Of a stretch of 64,000 nucleotides of DNA, positions 1-8,424 are shown piece by piece. Both the position numbers and the translations under genes were made by a program. The DNA is from Bacillota bacterium (GTDB lineage Bacteria; Bacillota; Clostridia; Christensenellales; Aristaeellaceae): positions 15,423-79,422 of the forward strand of contig JAEZQK010000030.1 of assembly GCA_023413135.1 (NCBI GenBank), in the 5' to 3' direction. The notes beneath the pieces are model-generated. The model made no database searches. It saw only the letters and a program-made list of their open reading frames with translations, and was not told the origin of the DNA. Each line of letters starts with the position of its first letter. The first letter of the stretch is position 1.

Positions 1-1212
1 TCTGTAGACATTAATGATGTAATAAGATGGCAAAAATCAGAGTTAGAAAAAGGGAGAGATGGAACTAATACGCCACAACGTTTTAATAAGAAACTATGTA
101 TTTATAGATTCTTTTCAATTGATGACATTATTGTTTTGGCGAATCGTTCAAAGACATTATCAATTGAAGAACAAACAATGCTTAACACATACAATGTTAC
201 TGCTTATGGTTTTTTCTGCAATTCAGTTGACAGATGGTTTGATATTAATGAAAAGTATGTTGGAGAAAGAAAAGGAGCAAATTTTATTACGTTCGGTTTG
301 CAACTTGCTACAGATAACATGATTCAAGGTGCTCCCTTACAAATTCCCTTAACATCAAATATTGGATACCAGAAGCAATCACAGGTAATCATTCATCTTG
401 ATGGAGCTGAACCTGATCTCGGACGAAAAGGGTTTCAACCTGAAATTCGTGTATTAGCAGAGAAAATATCCTCAATGATTGTTGGGCTTGGCTTAAGTGC
501 ATGGAAAAAATTGCTTGCCGCTGATGGCAATTATAATCGCAGAGATAATGATGTAAAAGCTCTTCATGATTATATAAGAGAAATGGAAAATCATGAACAA
601 GAGCGTCCTTTATTAATTAAAAACGAAGCATTTTTCTTGCCAACGAAGCAGATTTCAATTTCATCAATACCTTTAAGTGAACAAGATGTTGTTGTCTTGT
701 TTAGTCAGCTTATTGCTGGAGGTGTTATTAGATCGCTCGAATTAATGGCTTCAAGTACATTTGCAAAATACGATGCAATCTATAAAATCATTGTTCGCAA
801 ACCAATAGAAAATCATTATTTTGATGAAAAAACAAATCCATTAGGAGTTGATCGAGAATCGCCAATACAGCCAGGCATTCAAACAGCGCCAGCATTTTTG
901 GAGTATAAACATAGTTTTGACAATCTAATCCAGGATTTTGATAATGAAGATAAGCATCCAAAGGATTTAGGAATGGTAGTTGTGTGGACTATGGGCAAAG
1001 GGCGTTGGAAAGAAAGATTCCAAGCTATTTCCTATCTACTACCTAACTATAGAAGTAGAAGACCCTATCATGGAATAACACATGAAATGTTTGATGAGAC
1101 GTCATCAAATCAAAGAACTTTTTTTTGTATAGTTCTTGAAGAACTTATACAATTCTTAAATGATCCTCAAAAATATTACGATGATTATTCAGCACAATAT
1201 AACGAAGACTAA
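1..1212 (+). CDS. Unrecognised protein, C-terminal part (5' end outside window)
   Basis: The reading frame is open from base 1 to the stop at 1210-1212, so this is the last 403 residues of a longer protein; the TTG at 136 is only an internal codon. The stretch is markedly AT-rich compared with everything from 1.3 kb onward, which suggests horizontal acquisition. No signal peptide or membrane segment is visible. A conserved-looking core (FFCNSVDRWFDINEKYVGER, then ITFGLQLATDNM and DLGRKGFQPEI) is followed by a C-terminal region with charged positions and a beta-strand (EYKHSFDNLI, KDLGMVVVW) that could belong to a restriction-endonuclease-like fold. From memory this layout resembles the C-terminal half of large GHKL/MORC-like ATPases in restriction or defence islands, but the ATPase motifs would lie upstream and are not visible. 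Function is unassigned. Confidence 0.75.
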   Translation, partial: SVDINDVIRWQKSELEKGRDGTNTPQRFNKKLCIYRFFSIDDIIVLANRSKTLSIEEQTMLNTYNVTAYGFFCNSVDRWFDINEKYVGERKGANFITFGLQLATDNMIQGAPLQIPLTSNIGYQKQSQVIIHLDGAEPDLGRKGFQPEIRVLAEKISSMIVGLGLSAWKKLLAADGNYNRRDNDVKALHDYIREMENHEQERPLLIKNEAFFLPTKQISISSIPLSEQDVVVLFSQLIAGGVIRSLELMASSTFAKYDAIYKIIVRKPIENHYFDEKTNPLGVDRESPIQPGIQTAPAFLEYKHSFDNLIQDFDNEDKHPKDLGMVVVWTMGKGRWKERFQAISYLLPNYRSRRPYHGITHEMFDETSSNQRTFFCIVLEELIQFLNDPQKYYDDYSAQYNED

Positions 1213-1274
1213 TTATGTTAACTATTGGTCAATCTAGGAATCTTCATACAAAAAACAGGTTTTCCTGGAGGGGT

Positions 1275-1310
1275 GCGGGGGGCTTCCTTTTTCAAAAGGA
1301 AGCCCCCCGC
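1275..1310 (-). terminator. Hairpin terminator downstream of gltD
   Basis: This is a perfect 17-bp inverted repeat (arms 1275-1291 and 1294-1310, GC-rich base, A/T tip) 18 bp beyond the gltD stop. It lies between the ends of the AT-rich gene on the plus strand and gltD on the minus strand, so it probably serves both. The U-tract is poor on either side. A similar hairpin follows degV at 33075-33112. Confidence 0.6.
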
Positions 1311-1328
1311 ATAATTTCCTTATCCCTA

Positions 1329-2813
1329 TTACTCCACAATAACCGACTTCCCCGTCAGGAACTTATCGACTTCCCGGGCGGCGAGTTTGCCTTCCTGGAT
1401 GGCCCAGACGACGAGGCTTTGGCCGCGGCGCATATCACCGGCGGTAAAGACCTTATCGGTGCTGGTTTGGAAGGAACCGTAGGAGGCCTTGATATTGCTG
1501 CGCACGTCGCGCTCCAGGTTAAGGGCGGTGGGAAGGGTATCTTCCGGGCCTAAGAAGCCCATGGCCAGGAGGATGAGGCCAGCGGGCCAAACGCGTTCAC
1601 TGCCGGGAATCTCCTGGGGGATCAGGCGGCCCTGGGCGTTCTTGACCCAGTCGATGTTGACGGTGCGAACTTCTTTCACGCGGCCGTTTTCGTCGCCGAT
1701 GAGCTCTTTGGTGTTGATGAGGTAAAACCGCGGGTCACGGCCGGCGACGTGGATGGCTTCTTCCTGGCCGTAGTCCACCTTGAGCTTTTTGGGCCATTCG
1801 GGCCAGGGGTTATTTTCCTCGATGCGGTGATCGGGCGGCTCCGGCATAATCTCGAACTGGACCACGCTTTTACAGCCCTGGCGCAGGGAGGTGGCCACAC
1901 AGTCGGTGCCGGTGTCGCCGCCGCCCAGGATGATCACATGCTTGTCTTTGGCGCTGATGAAGCCTTCCGGCTCCGTGCCGTCAAGCAACCGCTTGGTGTT
2001 GGCGGTCAAAAAGTCCACAGCAAAATGCACGCCGGATAAATCCTTGCCCGGCACGGTGAGGCCACGGGGCTTGGTGGCGCCGCCGCAGAGAAGCACCGCG
2101 TCAAAGTCGGATAAAAGCTGCTGGGCAGGGAGATCCTTGCCCACTTCGGTATTCAGGGTGAAAGTGATGCCGGATTCCTTCATGAGGCTGACGCGGCAGT
2201 CCACCACGTTTTTGTCCAACTTCATGTTGGGGATGCCGTAGGTGAGCAGCCCGCCGGGCCGGTCCTGACGCTCGAAGACGGTGACGGAATGGCCTACATA
2301 GTTTAAGAAATACGCGGCGGACAGCCCAGCGGGGCCGGAGCCGACGACGGCCACCTTCTTCCCGGTGGGCACGGCATGGTGGGCCTTGACCCAGCCTTCC
2401 TTGTAGGCGCGCTCGATGATCTCATATTCCAGGGCGCTGATGGTGACGGGCTCCATGTGGTAGCCTTCGGTGCAGCTGCCTTCGCAGGGGGCCGGGCAGA
2501 CCCTGCCCGTGAATTCGGGGAAGGGGTTGGTACGCTGCAGGCGCAGGTAGGCTTCCCGCCACTGGCCCCGGTAGACCAGGTCGTTCCATTCCGGGATGAG
2601 GTTGTGAACCGGGCATCCCGCCGCCATGCCGGCAAGGAGGATTCCGCCATGGCAGAAGGGGATGCCGCAGTTCATGCACCGGGCGGCCTGGGTTTTGACC
2701 TCGGCCGTGTCCTGGGGCAGACGGATTTCGGACCAATCGGATAAGCGGTCCCCTGCGGGGCGCTTGGGGTAGTTGATGCGCTGGTATTCAAGGAAACCTG
2801 TTGGTTTGGCCAC
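1329..2813 (-). CDS. gltD: Glutamate synthase (NADPH) small subunit
   Basis: This 494-residue protein is the beta subunit of glutamate synthase. It passes electrons from NADPH through FAD and iron-sulfur clusters to the large subunit, which converts glutamine and 2-oxoglutarate to two glutamates. The N-terminus carries the cysteine clusters of the two [4Fe-4S] centres (CMNCGIPFCH, CPAPCEGSC), then the FAD-binding GSGPAGLSAAY near residue 157 and the NADPH-binding GGGDTGTDC near residue 297. Length is normal for GltD. The start is GTG, preceded by GGGGTG. It follows gltB on the same strand, but across an unusually long 409-bp spacer filled with repeats, so expression may be partly uncoupled from gltB. 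No separate promoter is obvious in the spacer. Confidence 0.95.
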   Translation of the reverse strand: MAKPTGFLEYQRINYPKRPAGDRLSDWSEIRLPQDTAEVKTQAARCMNCGIPFCHGGILLAGMAAGCPVHNLIPEWNDLVYRGQWREAYLRLQRTNPFPEFTGRVCPAPCEGSCTEGYHMEPVTISALEYEIIERAYKEGWVKAHHAVPTGKKVAVVGSGPAGLSAAYFLNYVGHSVTVFERQDRPGGLLTYGIPNMKLDKNVVDCRVSLMKESGITFTLNTEVGKDLPAQQLLSDFDAVLLCGGATKPRGLTVPGKDLSGVHFAVDFLTANTKRLLDGTEPEGFISAKDKHVIILGGGDTGTDCVATSLRQGCKSVVQFEIMPEPPDHRIEENNPWPEWPKKLKVDYGQEEAIHVAGRDPRFYLINTKELIGDENGRVKEVRTVNIDWVKNAQGRLIPQEIPGSERVWPAGLILLAMGFLGPEDTLPTALNLERDVRSNIKASYGSFQTSTDKVFTAGDMRRGQSLVVWAIQEGKLAAREVDKFLTGKSVIVE

Positions 2814-2840
2814 TATATATCACCCCGTAAAGAGAGATTT

Positions 2841-3053
2841 CGCATCTGCGGATGCGACCAGGGCTTTCCGGTCGCCCTGGACCTTCGGACGGCATCTCTT
2901 TGAAGATTTGATAGATGAAAGCTTCGTGCCTGCGGGCACGACCAGGGCTTTCCGGTCGCCCTGGACCTTCGGACACCATCTCTGTTTAGAAAGCGATTTC
3001 GCACCTGCTGGCACTACCAGGGGCTTTCCGGTCGCCCTTTGGAAACCTTCGGG
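2841..3053 (-). repeat. Three tandem copies of a two-hairpin element
   Basis: Copies lie at 2841-2890, 2925-2974 and 3000-3053. Each consists, in mRNA sense, of a hairpin with stem CCAGGGC/GCCCTGG around a GACCGGAAA loop, followed by a second short hairpin with a tetraloop. The second stem differs between copies (CGCATC/GATGCG versus CGTGCC/GGCACG) but still pairs, and copy three pairs with wobbles, so structure is conserved more than sequence. The upstream motif CCGAAGGTC can also pair with the first loop. A truncated fourth copy may begin at 3056. The element sits in the gltB-gltD transcript. I do not recognise it as a known riboswitch. Confidence 0.7.
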
Positions 3054-3066
3054 TGGTACGACCAGA

Positions 3067-3225
3067 GGCCACCTCATCCGGCGCTGCGGCGCCACCCATT
3101 CCATCTGGCTCAATCGTCGCATTGCTCACTGCCGTTCGCACTGCTCGTTTCGCCAGCCTCCTCCACCCCGCCCACTTCCGCCACTGGCGGGGGCGGGGTT
3201 CCGGAGCCCTCAAGGGGAAGGCTTA
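3067..3225. repeat. Composite of two dispersed repeat families (B inside C)
   Basis: 3069-3096 and 3204-3222 match the inner and outer parts of repeat family C (see 52442-52563). Between them, 3101-3209 matches family B (see 46357-46570), sharing TGGCTCAATCG near the left end and TTCCGGAGCCC at the right end. The arrangement looks like one element inserted into, or recombined with, another. The gltB stop codon (3223-3225) lies directly at the repeat edge. Confidence 0.65.
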
Positions 3226-6200
3226 AGGCTTCGCCCCGCGCTCGAAGGCGGCCATGAGGGCTTCATCGCCCTTTAAGCCCTGGTCGATGGCTTCGTTGAT
3301 GAATTGCAGCATTTGCTTGTAATCCTTGGGGATCACGCGGGTGAAGCGCTTCGAGTAAGCTTCCCAATCCGCCAGCACCCGCTTGCCCAAGGGGCTGCCG
3401 GTCAACTCCACATGTTTTTCGATAAGCTCCTTCACCTGCTGCTTTTCCTTATCGGAAGCAAACGTCTCCAGCAGCACCATGGACTTGTTGCAGCGGACCT
3501 CGTCAAAGTCCAGCACATAGGCGATGCCACCGGACATGCCTGCCGCGAAGTTGCGGCCTGTTTTGCCCAGCACCACCACGCGGCCTCCGGTCATATACTC
3601 GCAGCCATGGTCGCCCACGCCCTCCACCACGGCATCAATACCGCTGTTGCGCACGCAGAACCGTTCCCCGGCCACGCCGCTCAAATAGGCTTCACCCTCC
3701 GTAGCTCCATAGAAGGCCACGTTGCCGATGAGAATGTTCTCCTCCGGCTTGTAATCCGCTGCCTTGGGCGGGTAGGCGATGATCTTGCCGCCGGACAAGC
3801 CCTTGCCGAAATAGTCGTTGGCGTCGCCCTCCAGCTCCAGGGTAAGGCCTTTGGGAGCAAACGCGCCGAAGCTTTGCCCGGCGGAGCCCACGAACTGCAG
3901 GTGGATGGTATCGCCGGGCAGGCCGTTTTCGCCGTACTTTTTGGAAATCTCGCTGCCTACCAGCGTGCCCACCACCCGGTCCACGTTGCGGATGGAGAGC
4001 TTTGCCCGAATGGGCGTGCCGTGCTCCAAAGCGGGCTTGCACATGCGCAGAAGTTTTTTCATGCCCAGGTTCTTTTCCAGGTTGTGGCTTTGATCCCGCT
4101 TGTGGTAGCGGCCCACGTCGGCGCCGGCATAGGGCTGGTAGAGGATGGGCGACATATCCAGCTTGCCGGCCTTCCAGTGGCGCAGGTTTTCCTTGGCCTT
4201 CAGTTTATCGGTGCGCCCCACCAGCTCGTTGACGGTGCGGATGCCAAGGCGGGACATGATCTCCCGAAGCTCGCGGGCGATAAAGCGCATGAAGTTTTCC
4301 ACATATTCCGGCTTGCCGGTAAAGCACTTGCGTAAGTTCTCATCCTGGGTAGCGATGCCTACGGGGCAGGTGTTGAGGTTGCACACCCGCATCATAAGAC
4401 ACCCCAGGGCGATCAAAGGCGTAGTGGCAAAACCGAACTCCTCGGCCCCCAGCATAGCGGCAATGGCCACATCCCGGCCCGTTAAGAGCTTGCCGTCGGT
4501 TTCCAGGATCACCCTGTCCCGCAGGCGGTTTAAGACCAGCGTTTGGTGGGTTTCCGCCAGGCCCATTTCCCAGGGAAGGCCGGCGTGCTTGATGCTGGTG
4601 AGCGGCGACGCGCCGGTTCCCCCATCGTACCCGCTGATGAGGATCACATCGGCCTTGCCCTTGGCCACGCCGGCGGCTATGGTGCCCACGCCTACTTCCG
4701 ACACCAGCTTCACGTTGATGCGGGCATCACGGTTGGCGTTTTTCAGGTCGTGGATCAGCTCCGCCAGGTCCTCAATGGAATAGATGTCATGGTGGGGCGG
4801 GGGTGAAATCAGGTCGACGCCGGGGGTGGAATGGCGCGTTTTGGCAATGGCCGGGTACACCTTGCGGCCGGGCAATTGTCCACCCTCGCCGGGCTTGGCG
4901 CCCTGGGCCATTTTGATTTGAATCTCCTTGGCGTTGACCAGGTAGTTGCTGGTCACGCCAAAGCGGCCGGAGGCCACCTGCTTGATGGCGCTCTTCTTCG
5001 AATCGCCGTTTTCCATCACATTAAAGCGCTCCGGGTCCTCGCCGCCTTCGCCGGTGTTGCTCTTGCCTCCCAGCCGGTTCATGGCGATGGCAAGGCACTC
5101 GTGGGCTTCCTTGCTGATGGAGCCATACGACATGGCCCCGGTCTTGAAGCGCTTGACGATTTGATCCACCGGTTCCACTTCCTCAATGGGAATGGTTTCG
5201 CCGGCGGTGAACTTGAACTCCAGAAGGCTTCTAAGGGTGGCCATCTGCTCCTCATTGATCTTGCGGGAGAAGGTTTTAAAAAGGCTGTAGTCCCCTGAGC
5301 GGCAGGCCTTTTGCAAAAGGTAAATGGTCTCCGGGTTGTACAGGTGCTCCTCCCCGTCGGCCTTTGCTTGGAAGGTGCCGCCGGTTTCCAGCGTATCGGT
5401 ATAGGGGGAATTTACCGCAAAGGCGCTTTCGTGGCGCATTTTGTTTTCCTGGTGGATTTCCTCGATACCGATGCCCTCCAGCCGGGAAGGGGTATGGGTA
5501 AAGTACCGGTCGATAACGCTTTGCTGCAGGCCCACCGCCTCAAAAATCTGCGCGCCATGATAGCTTTGAATGGTAGAGATGCCCATTTTGGTGAGCACCT
5601 TCAAAACGCCCTTCACCGACGCCTTGATGTAGTGGGCAATGCCTTCTTCGGCGCTTGTGCCATTTAGAAGGCCTTTTGCCGCCAGGTCGCGGATGGTGTC
5701 AAAGGCCATATAGGGGTTGAGGGCGGTCACGCCGTAACCCAGGAGCGTGCAGAAATGGTGCACTTCCCGGGGTTCGGCCGATTCCAGCACCAGCCCGACG
5801 TTTGTACGAAGCTCCCTGCGTATCAGGCTGTGGTGCAGCCCCGAACAGGCCAGCAAGGCGGGGAGGGCGGCATATTCCTCATTTACGCCCCGGTCGGAAA
5901 GGATCAAAATGTTGGCTCCCTGGGCAATTTCACGGCTTGCCTGGCGGTTTAAAATATGCAGCGCTTTTTCCATGCCGGTTGGGCCATCGCCGACCTTATA
6001 GAGCAGTGACAGCACGGCAGTCTTGAATATACCGTTGTCCAGATGCCGGATCTGGTTCAGTTGATCGTTTGCCAGGATGGGGTGCTGCAAAAGCAGGCTG
6101 GCCCTGTCCTCCTGGTCGGGCGAGAGCAGGTTACCGGAGGAGCCCAATAGCACGCCGGCGGAGGTGACGATTTCTTCCCTTATGCCGTCGATGGGCGGGT

Positions 6201-7788
6201 TGGTCACCTGGGCGAAAAGCTGCTTGAAATAGACATAGAGCATTTGCGGCTTTTCGGAGAGCACCGCCAGGGGCGTATCCATGCCCATGGATCCCACAGG
6301 GTCTTCCCCCGCCACCGCCATGGGCATAAGGAACTTGTAGATGTCCTCATAGGTGTAGCCGAAGGCCTTTTGCAGCCTTAACAGATCCTCGGGCAGCGGC
6401 GTTTCTTCCTGTTTGGGCGCAGGCAGCGACTCCAGGGGGATGATATGCTTTTTGTTCCATTCGGGATAGGGGTATTCCCTCGCAACGCTGCTTTTTAGCT
6501 CCTCATCGGAGATGATGCGCTTTTGCAAGGTATCGATCAGCAGCATCCTGCCCGGCTCCAGCCGCCCCTTGTAGGCTACATTCTCGGGCTTTATATCCGC
6601 CACACCCACCTCGGAGGCAAGAATCACCCGGTTATCCTTTGTGACATAGTAGCGGGAGGGGCGCAGGCCGTTCCTGTCCAGCATGCCGCCGATGACGTCG
6701 CCGTCGGAAAAGGCCATGGCCGCGGGGCCATCCCACGGCTCCATGAGAAAGCTTTGATATTTGTAGAACTCTTTTTTCTCCTCCGGCATGAGGGGGTTCT
6801 TCTCCCAGGGCTCGGGGATCATCATCATGGCGGCATGGGGAAGCGACCTGCCGGTCAGGTACAAAAACTCCAGGCAGTTGTCGAACATGGAGGAGTCGCT
6901 GCCCGTTTCGTCGATCACCGGGCATACCTTCGATATATCTTCAAAGAGAGGGGAAACGATGCTCCGCTGCCGCGCCTTCATCCAGTTCACGTTGCCGCGG
7001 ATGGTGTTGATCTCGCCGTTGTGCACAAGGTAACGGTTGGGATGGGCCCTGGCCCAGCTGGGGAAGGTGTTGGTGCTGAAGCGGGAATGCACCATGGCTA
7101 GTGCGGAAGCGTAATCCAGGTCCGACAAGTCCAGATAAAAGCTGCGCAATTGGGAAGCTGTAAGCATCCCCTTGTACACGATGGTCTTGGAGGACAGGCT
7201 GGATATATAGAAGATGCCGCCGTTGTCCTCGCTCAAAGGGGGAATGGTCTTTTCCGCCAGCTTGCGGATCAGGAAAAGCTTGCGTTCAAAGTCCATGCCG
7301 CAGGGGATGTTTGAACTCTTGCCGATGAACACCTGAATAAACCTGGGCAGCGCGGCCTTTGCGCTTTCCCCGATGGTGGTAAAATCGATGGGCACCTCAC
7401 GCCAGCCAAGGATGGTTTGCCCTTCCTTTACAACGATGTCCTCAAAGGCCGCCATCTGCTTTTTGCGGAAATCTTCGTACCTGTGGGCAAAGATCATGCC
7501 CACTCCGTAGTGCCCCGCCTCCGGCAGGGAAATGCCCAGCGTTTGACAGTCCCGTTTAAAAAAAGCGTGCGGTATCTGAGTAAGCACGCCGGCCCCATCG
7601 CCGGTATGCTCATCCGCGCCGTGGGCGCCGCGGTGGCTTAGGTTCTCCAGAACCGTGAGGGCGTCTTCCAGTATATCGTGGGACTTTTCCCCGCCGATAT
7701 GGACGACGAAACCCATGCCGCAGGCGTCATGCTCATTCCTTGGATCGTACAGCCCCTGCTTGAGGGGCAAACCCTGTCGATATTCCAT
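3223..7788 (-). CDS. gltB: Glutamate synthase large subunit (ferredoxin/NADPH type)
   Basis: From the chosen start this is a 1521-residue protein, normal for GltB. It begins with a 22-residue propeptide followed by the catalytic Cys of the N-terminal class II glutamine amidotransferase domain (HDACGMGFVVHI). A central domain and an FMN-binding synthase TIM barrel follow (PPPHHDIYSIEDLAELI, ILISGYDGGTGASPL), with the [3Fe-4S] cysteines in CLMMRVCNLNTCPVG and a C-terminal beta-helix (GXGG-type repeats). The frame stays open to 7893, but the promoter at 7829-7857 lies inside that extension and the Met at 7788 has GTGAGG just upstream, so 7788 is preferred. It releases ammonia from glutamine and channels it to 2-oxoglutarate. 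It works with gltD downstream. Confidence 0.95.
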   Translation of the reverse strand: MEYRQGLPLKQGLYDPRNEHDACGMGFVVHIGGEKSHDILEDALTVLENLSHRGAHGADEHTGDGAGVLTQIPHAFFKRDCQTLGISLPEAGHYGVGMIFAHRYEDFRKKQMAAFEDIVVKEGQTILGWREVPIDFTTIGESAKAALPRFIQVFIGKSSNIPCGMDFERKLFLIRKLAEKTIPPLSEDNGGIFYISSLSSKTIVYKGMLTASQLRSFYLDLSDLDYASALAMVHSRFSTNTFPSWARAHPNRYLVHNGEINTIRGNVNWMKARQRSIVSPLFEDISKVCPVIDETGSDSSMFDNCLEFLYLTGRSLPHAAMMMIPEPWEKNPLMPEEKKEFYKYQSFLMEPWDGPAAMAFSDGDVIGGMLDRNGLRPSRYYVTKDNRVILASEVGVADIKPENVAYKGRLEPGRMLLIDTLQKRIISDEELKSSVAREYPYPEWNKKHIIPLESLPAPKQEETPLPEDLLRLQKAFGYTYEDIYKFLMPMAVAGEDPVGSMGMDTPLAVLSEKPQMLYVYFKQLFAQVTNPPIDGIREEIVTSAGVLLGSSGNLLSPDQEDRASLLLQHPILANDQLNQIRHLDNGIFKTAVLSLLYKVGDGPTGMEKALHILNRQASREIAQGANILILSDRGVNEEYAALPALLACSGLHHSLIRRELRTNVGLVLESAEPREVHHFCTLLGYGVTALNPYMAFDTIRDLAAKGLLNGTSAEEGIAHYIKASVKGVLKVLTKMGISTIQSYHGAQIFEAVGLQQSVIDRYFTHTPSRLEGIGIEEIHQENKMRHESAFAVNSPYTDTLETGGTFQAKADGEEHLYNPETIYLLQKACRSGDYSLFKTFSRKINEEQMATLRSLLEFKFTAGETIPIEEVEPVDQIVKRFKTGAMSYGSISKEAHECLAIAMNRLGGKSNTGEGGEDPERFNVMENGDSKKSAIKQVASGRFGVTSNYLVNAKEIQIKMAQGAKPGEGGQLPGRKVYPAIAKTRHSTPGVDLISPPPHHDIYSIEDLAELIHDLKNANRDARINVKLVSEVGVGTIAAGVAKGKADVILISGYDGGTGASPLTSIKHAGLPWEMGLAETHQTLVLNRLRDRVILETDGKLLTGRDVAIAAMLGAEEFGFATTPLIALGCLMMRVCNLNTCPVGIATQDENLRKCFTGKPEYVENFMRFIARELREIMSRLGIRTVNELVGRTDKLKAKENLRHWKAGKLDMSPILYQPYAGADVGRYHKRDQSHNLEKNLGMKKLLRMCKPALEHGTPIRAKLSIRNVDRVVGTLVGSEISKKYGENGLPGDTIHLQFVGSAGQSFGAFAPKGLTLELEGDANDYFGKGLSGGKIIAYPPKAADYKPEENILIGNVAFYGATEGEAYLSGVAGERFCVRNSGIDAVVEGVGDHGCEYMTGGRVVVLGKTGRNFAAGMSGGIAYVLDFDEVRCNKSMVLLETFASDKEKQQVKELIEKHVELTGSPLGKRVLADWEAYSKRFTRVIPKDYKQMLQFINEAIDQGLKGDEALMAAFERGAKP

Positions 7789-7828
7789 AACCTCACCCAT
7801 CCATGCAACTTTTTGAGGGTTGACATTG

Positions 7829-7857
7829 ATTCTACCACAAATCCCGAGTGGATGTAA
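7829..7857 (-). promoter_or_regulatory. Promoter of gltB-gltD
   Basis: On the minus strand TTACAT (7852-7857), a 17-bp spacer and TAGAAT (7829-7834) form a sigma-A-type promoter. It places the transcript start near 7822 and a leader of about 35 nt before the gltB start at 7788. Confidence 0.6.
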
Positions 7858-8073
7858 GAATGAAAATGCATTTTTTGTGTTTGAATCCTTCAAAAATCAC
7901 AAAAAGTACAATGAGAAACGGCAAAAAAGAAATATTTTACAATACTACCTGCATAGCGAGATTTCATGTTCAGTGTATGGCAAGATAGCCTTTTGAGATG
8001 CGCAGCAGAGTAATGCCGGTTCAAACATGAGGTGCATGCTATCCTCCATCATATCGAAAACTACTCATACAAT

Positions 8074-8198
8074 GCGGGCGATTAATAATCGCCCCTACGA
8101 CTGCAAAGAGTATGTTGGCTCTTCTTCCGGCTCTTATGTGCCGCGGTAGTGAAGTCAAAAAACATACGGCATCGTAGGGGCGATTATCAATCGCCCGC
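8074..8198. repeat. Family A palindromic repeat, copy 1
   Basis: This 125-bp element has 27-bp terminal inverted repeats differing at one position; the outer ends read GCGGGCGATT and AATCGCCCGC and the inner ends CCCCTACGA and TCGTAGGGG. It encodes nothing. Related copies are at 32629-32753, 43632-43753, 46236-46358, about 52312-52397 and 50762-50890. Confidence 0.8.
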
Positions 8199-8332
8199 CT
8201 GTACCGGTTAAATCAGCATCGCTTTGTTCGTAGCATTCGCCTGTTTGCTGAATGGTCAGATGCATGGCAGATCTGGAATGGTATAAACCCTGCTCCACAG
8301 GTAAAGATGAGACGTGGACATTTCAAAAAAGA

Positions 8333-8364
8333 TTGTTGAAATTTTCACAATATTGCGTTAAAAT
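8333..8364 (+). promoter_or_regulatory. adhE promoter with Rex-like operator
   Basis: TTGAAA (8336-8341), a 17-bp spacer and TAAAAT (8359-8364) form a promoter. Overlapping the -35 box, 8333-8350 reads TTGTTGAAATTTTCACAA, a near-palindrome that fits the TTGTGAA-n4-TTCACAA type of site bound by the redox repressor Rex in Gram-positive bacteria. NADH-responsive control of adhE is the natural inference. Confidence 0.65.
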
Positions 8365-8424
8365 ATTAACGAGTCAGAGAAAAGCGTTCACTGATCCCCA
8401 AATATAAAATCGGAGGCATCGCCC

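Larger units (their letters stand above)
7789..8424. other. Divergent gltB/adhE intergenic region
   Basis: This 636-bp gap holds the gltB promoter on the left, a family A palindromic repeat in the middle and the adhE promoter with a Rex-like site on the right. I see no additional gene in it. Confidence 0.7.

Noticed and set aside
59..322. Short plus-strand frame overlapping the left-edge gene in another phase.
   Set aside because: The long AT-rich frame open from base 1 runs through it and its C-terminus is coherent; this short one has no binding site.
2841..3053. CRISPR array.
   Set aside because: There are only three imperfect repeats of about 50 bp with changing stems and 26-34 bp gaps, and no cas genes; hairpin covariation points to a structured repeat.
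2841..3053. Glutamine (glnA-type) riboswitch in the glutamate synthase spacer.
   Set aside because: The CCGAAGG segment is reminiscent, but the conserved core expected of glnA RNAs was not found and the tandem layout does not match.
2788..3276. Small proteins encoded by the repeats in the gltB-gltD spacer, on either strand.
   Set aside because: They are Arg/Pro/Gly-rich translations of the repeats in several frames at once, without binding sites; annotation artefacts.
3304..4335. Long plus-strand open frame opposite gltB (and similar ones at 6523-7101, 4831-5298).
   Set aside because: It is a shadow of a clearly conserved gene on the other strand, a consequence of GC-rich codon use; it has no ribosome binding site or recognisable motif.
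7789..7893. N-terminal extension of gltB to 7893.
   Set aside because: A promoter lies inside the extension and the known GltB propeptide is short; the start at 7788 fits better.
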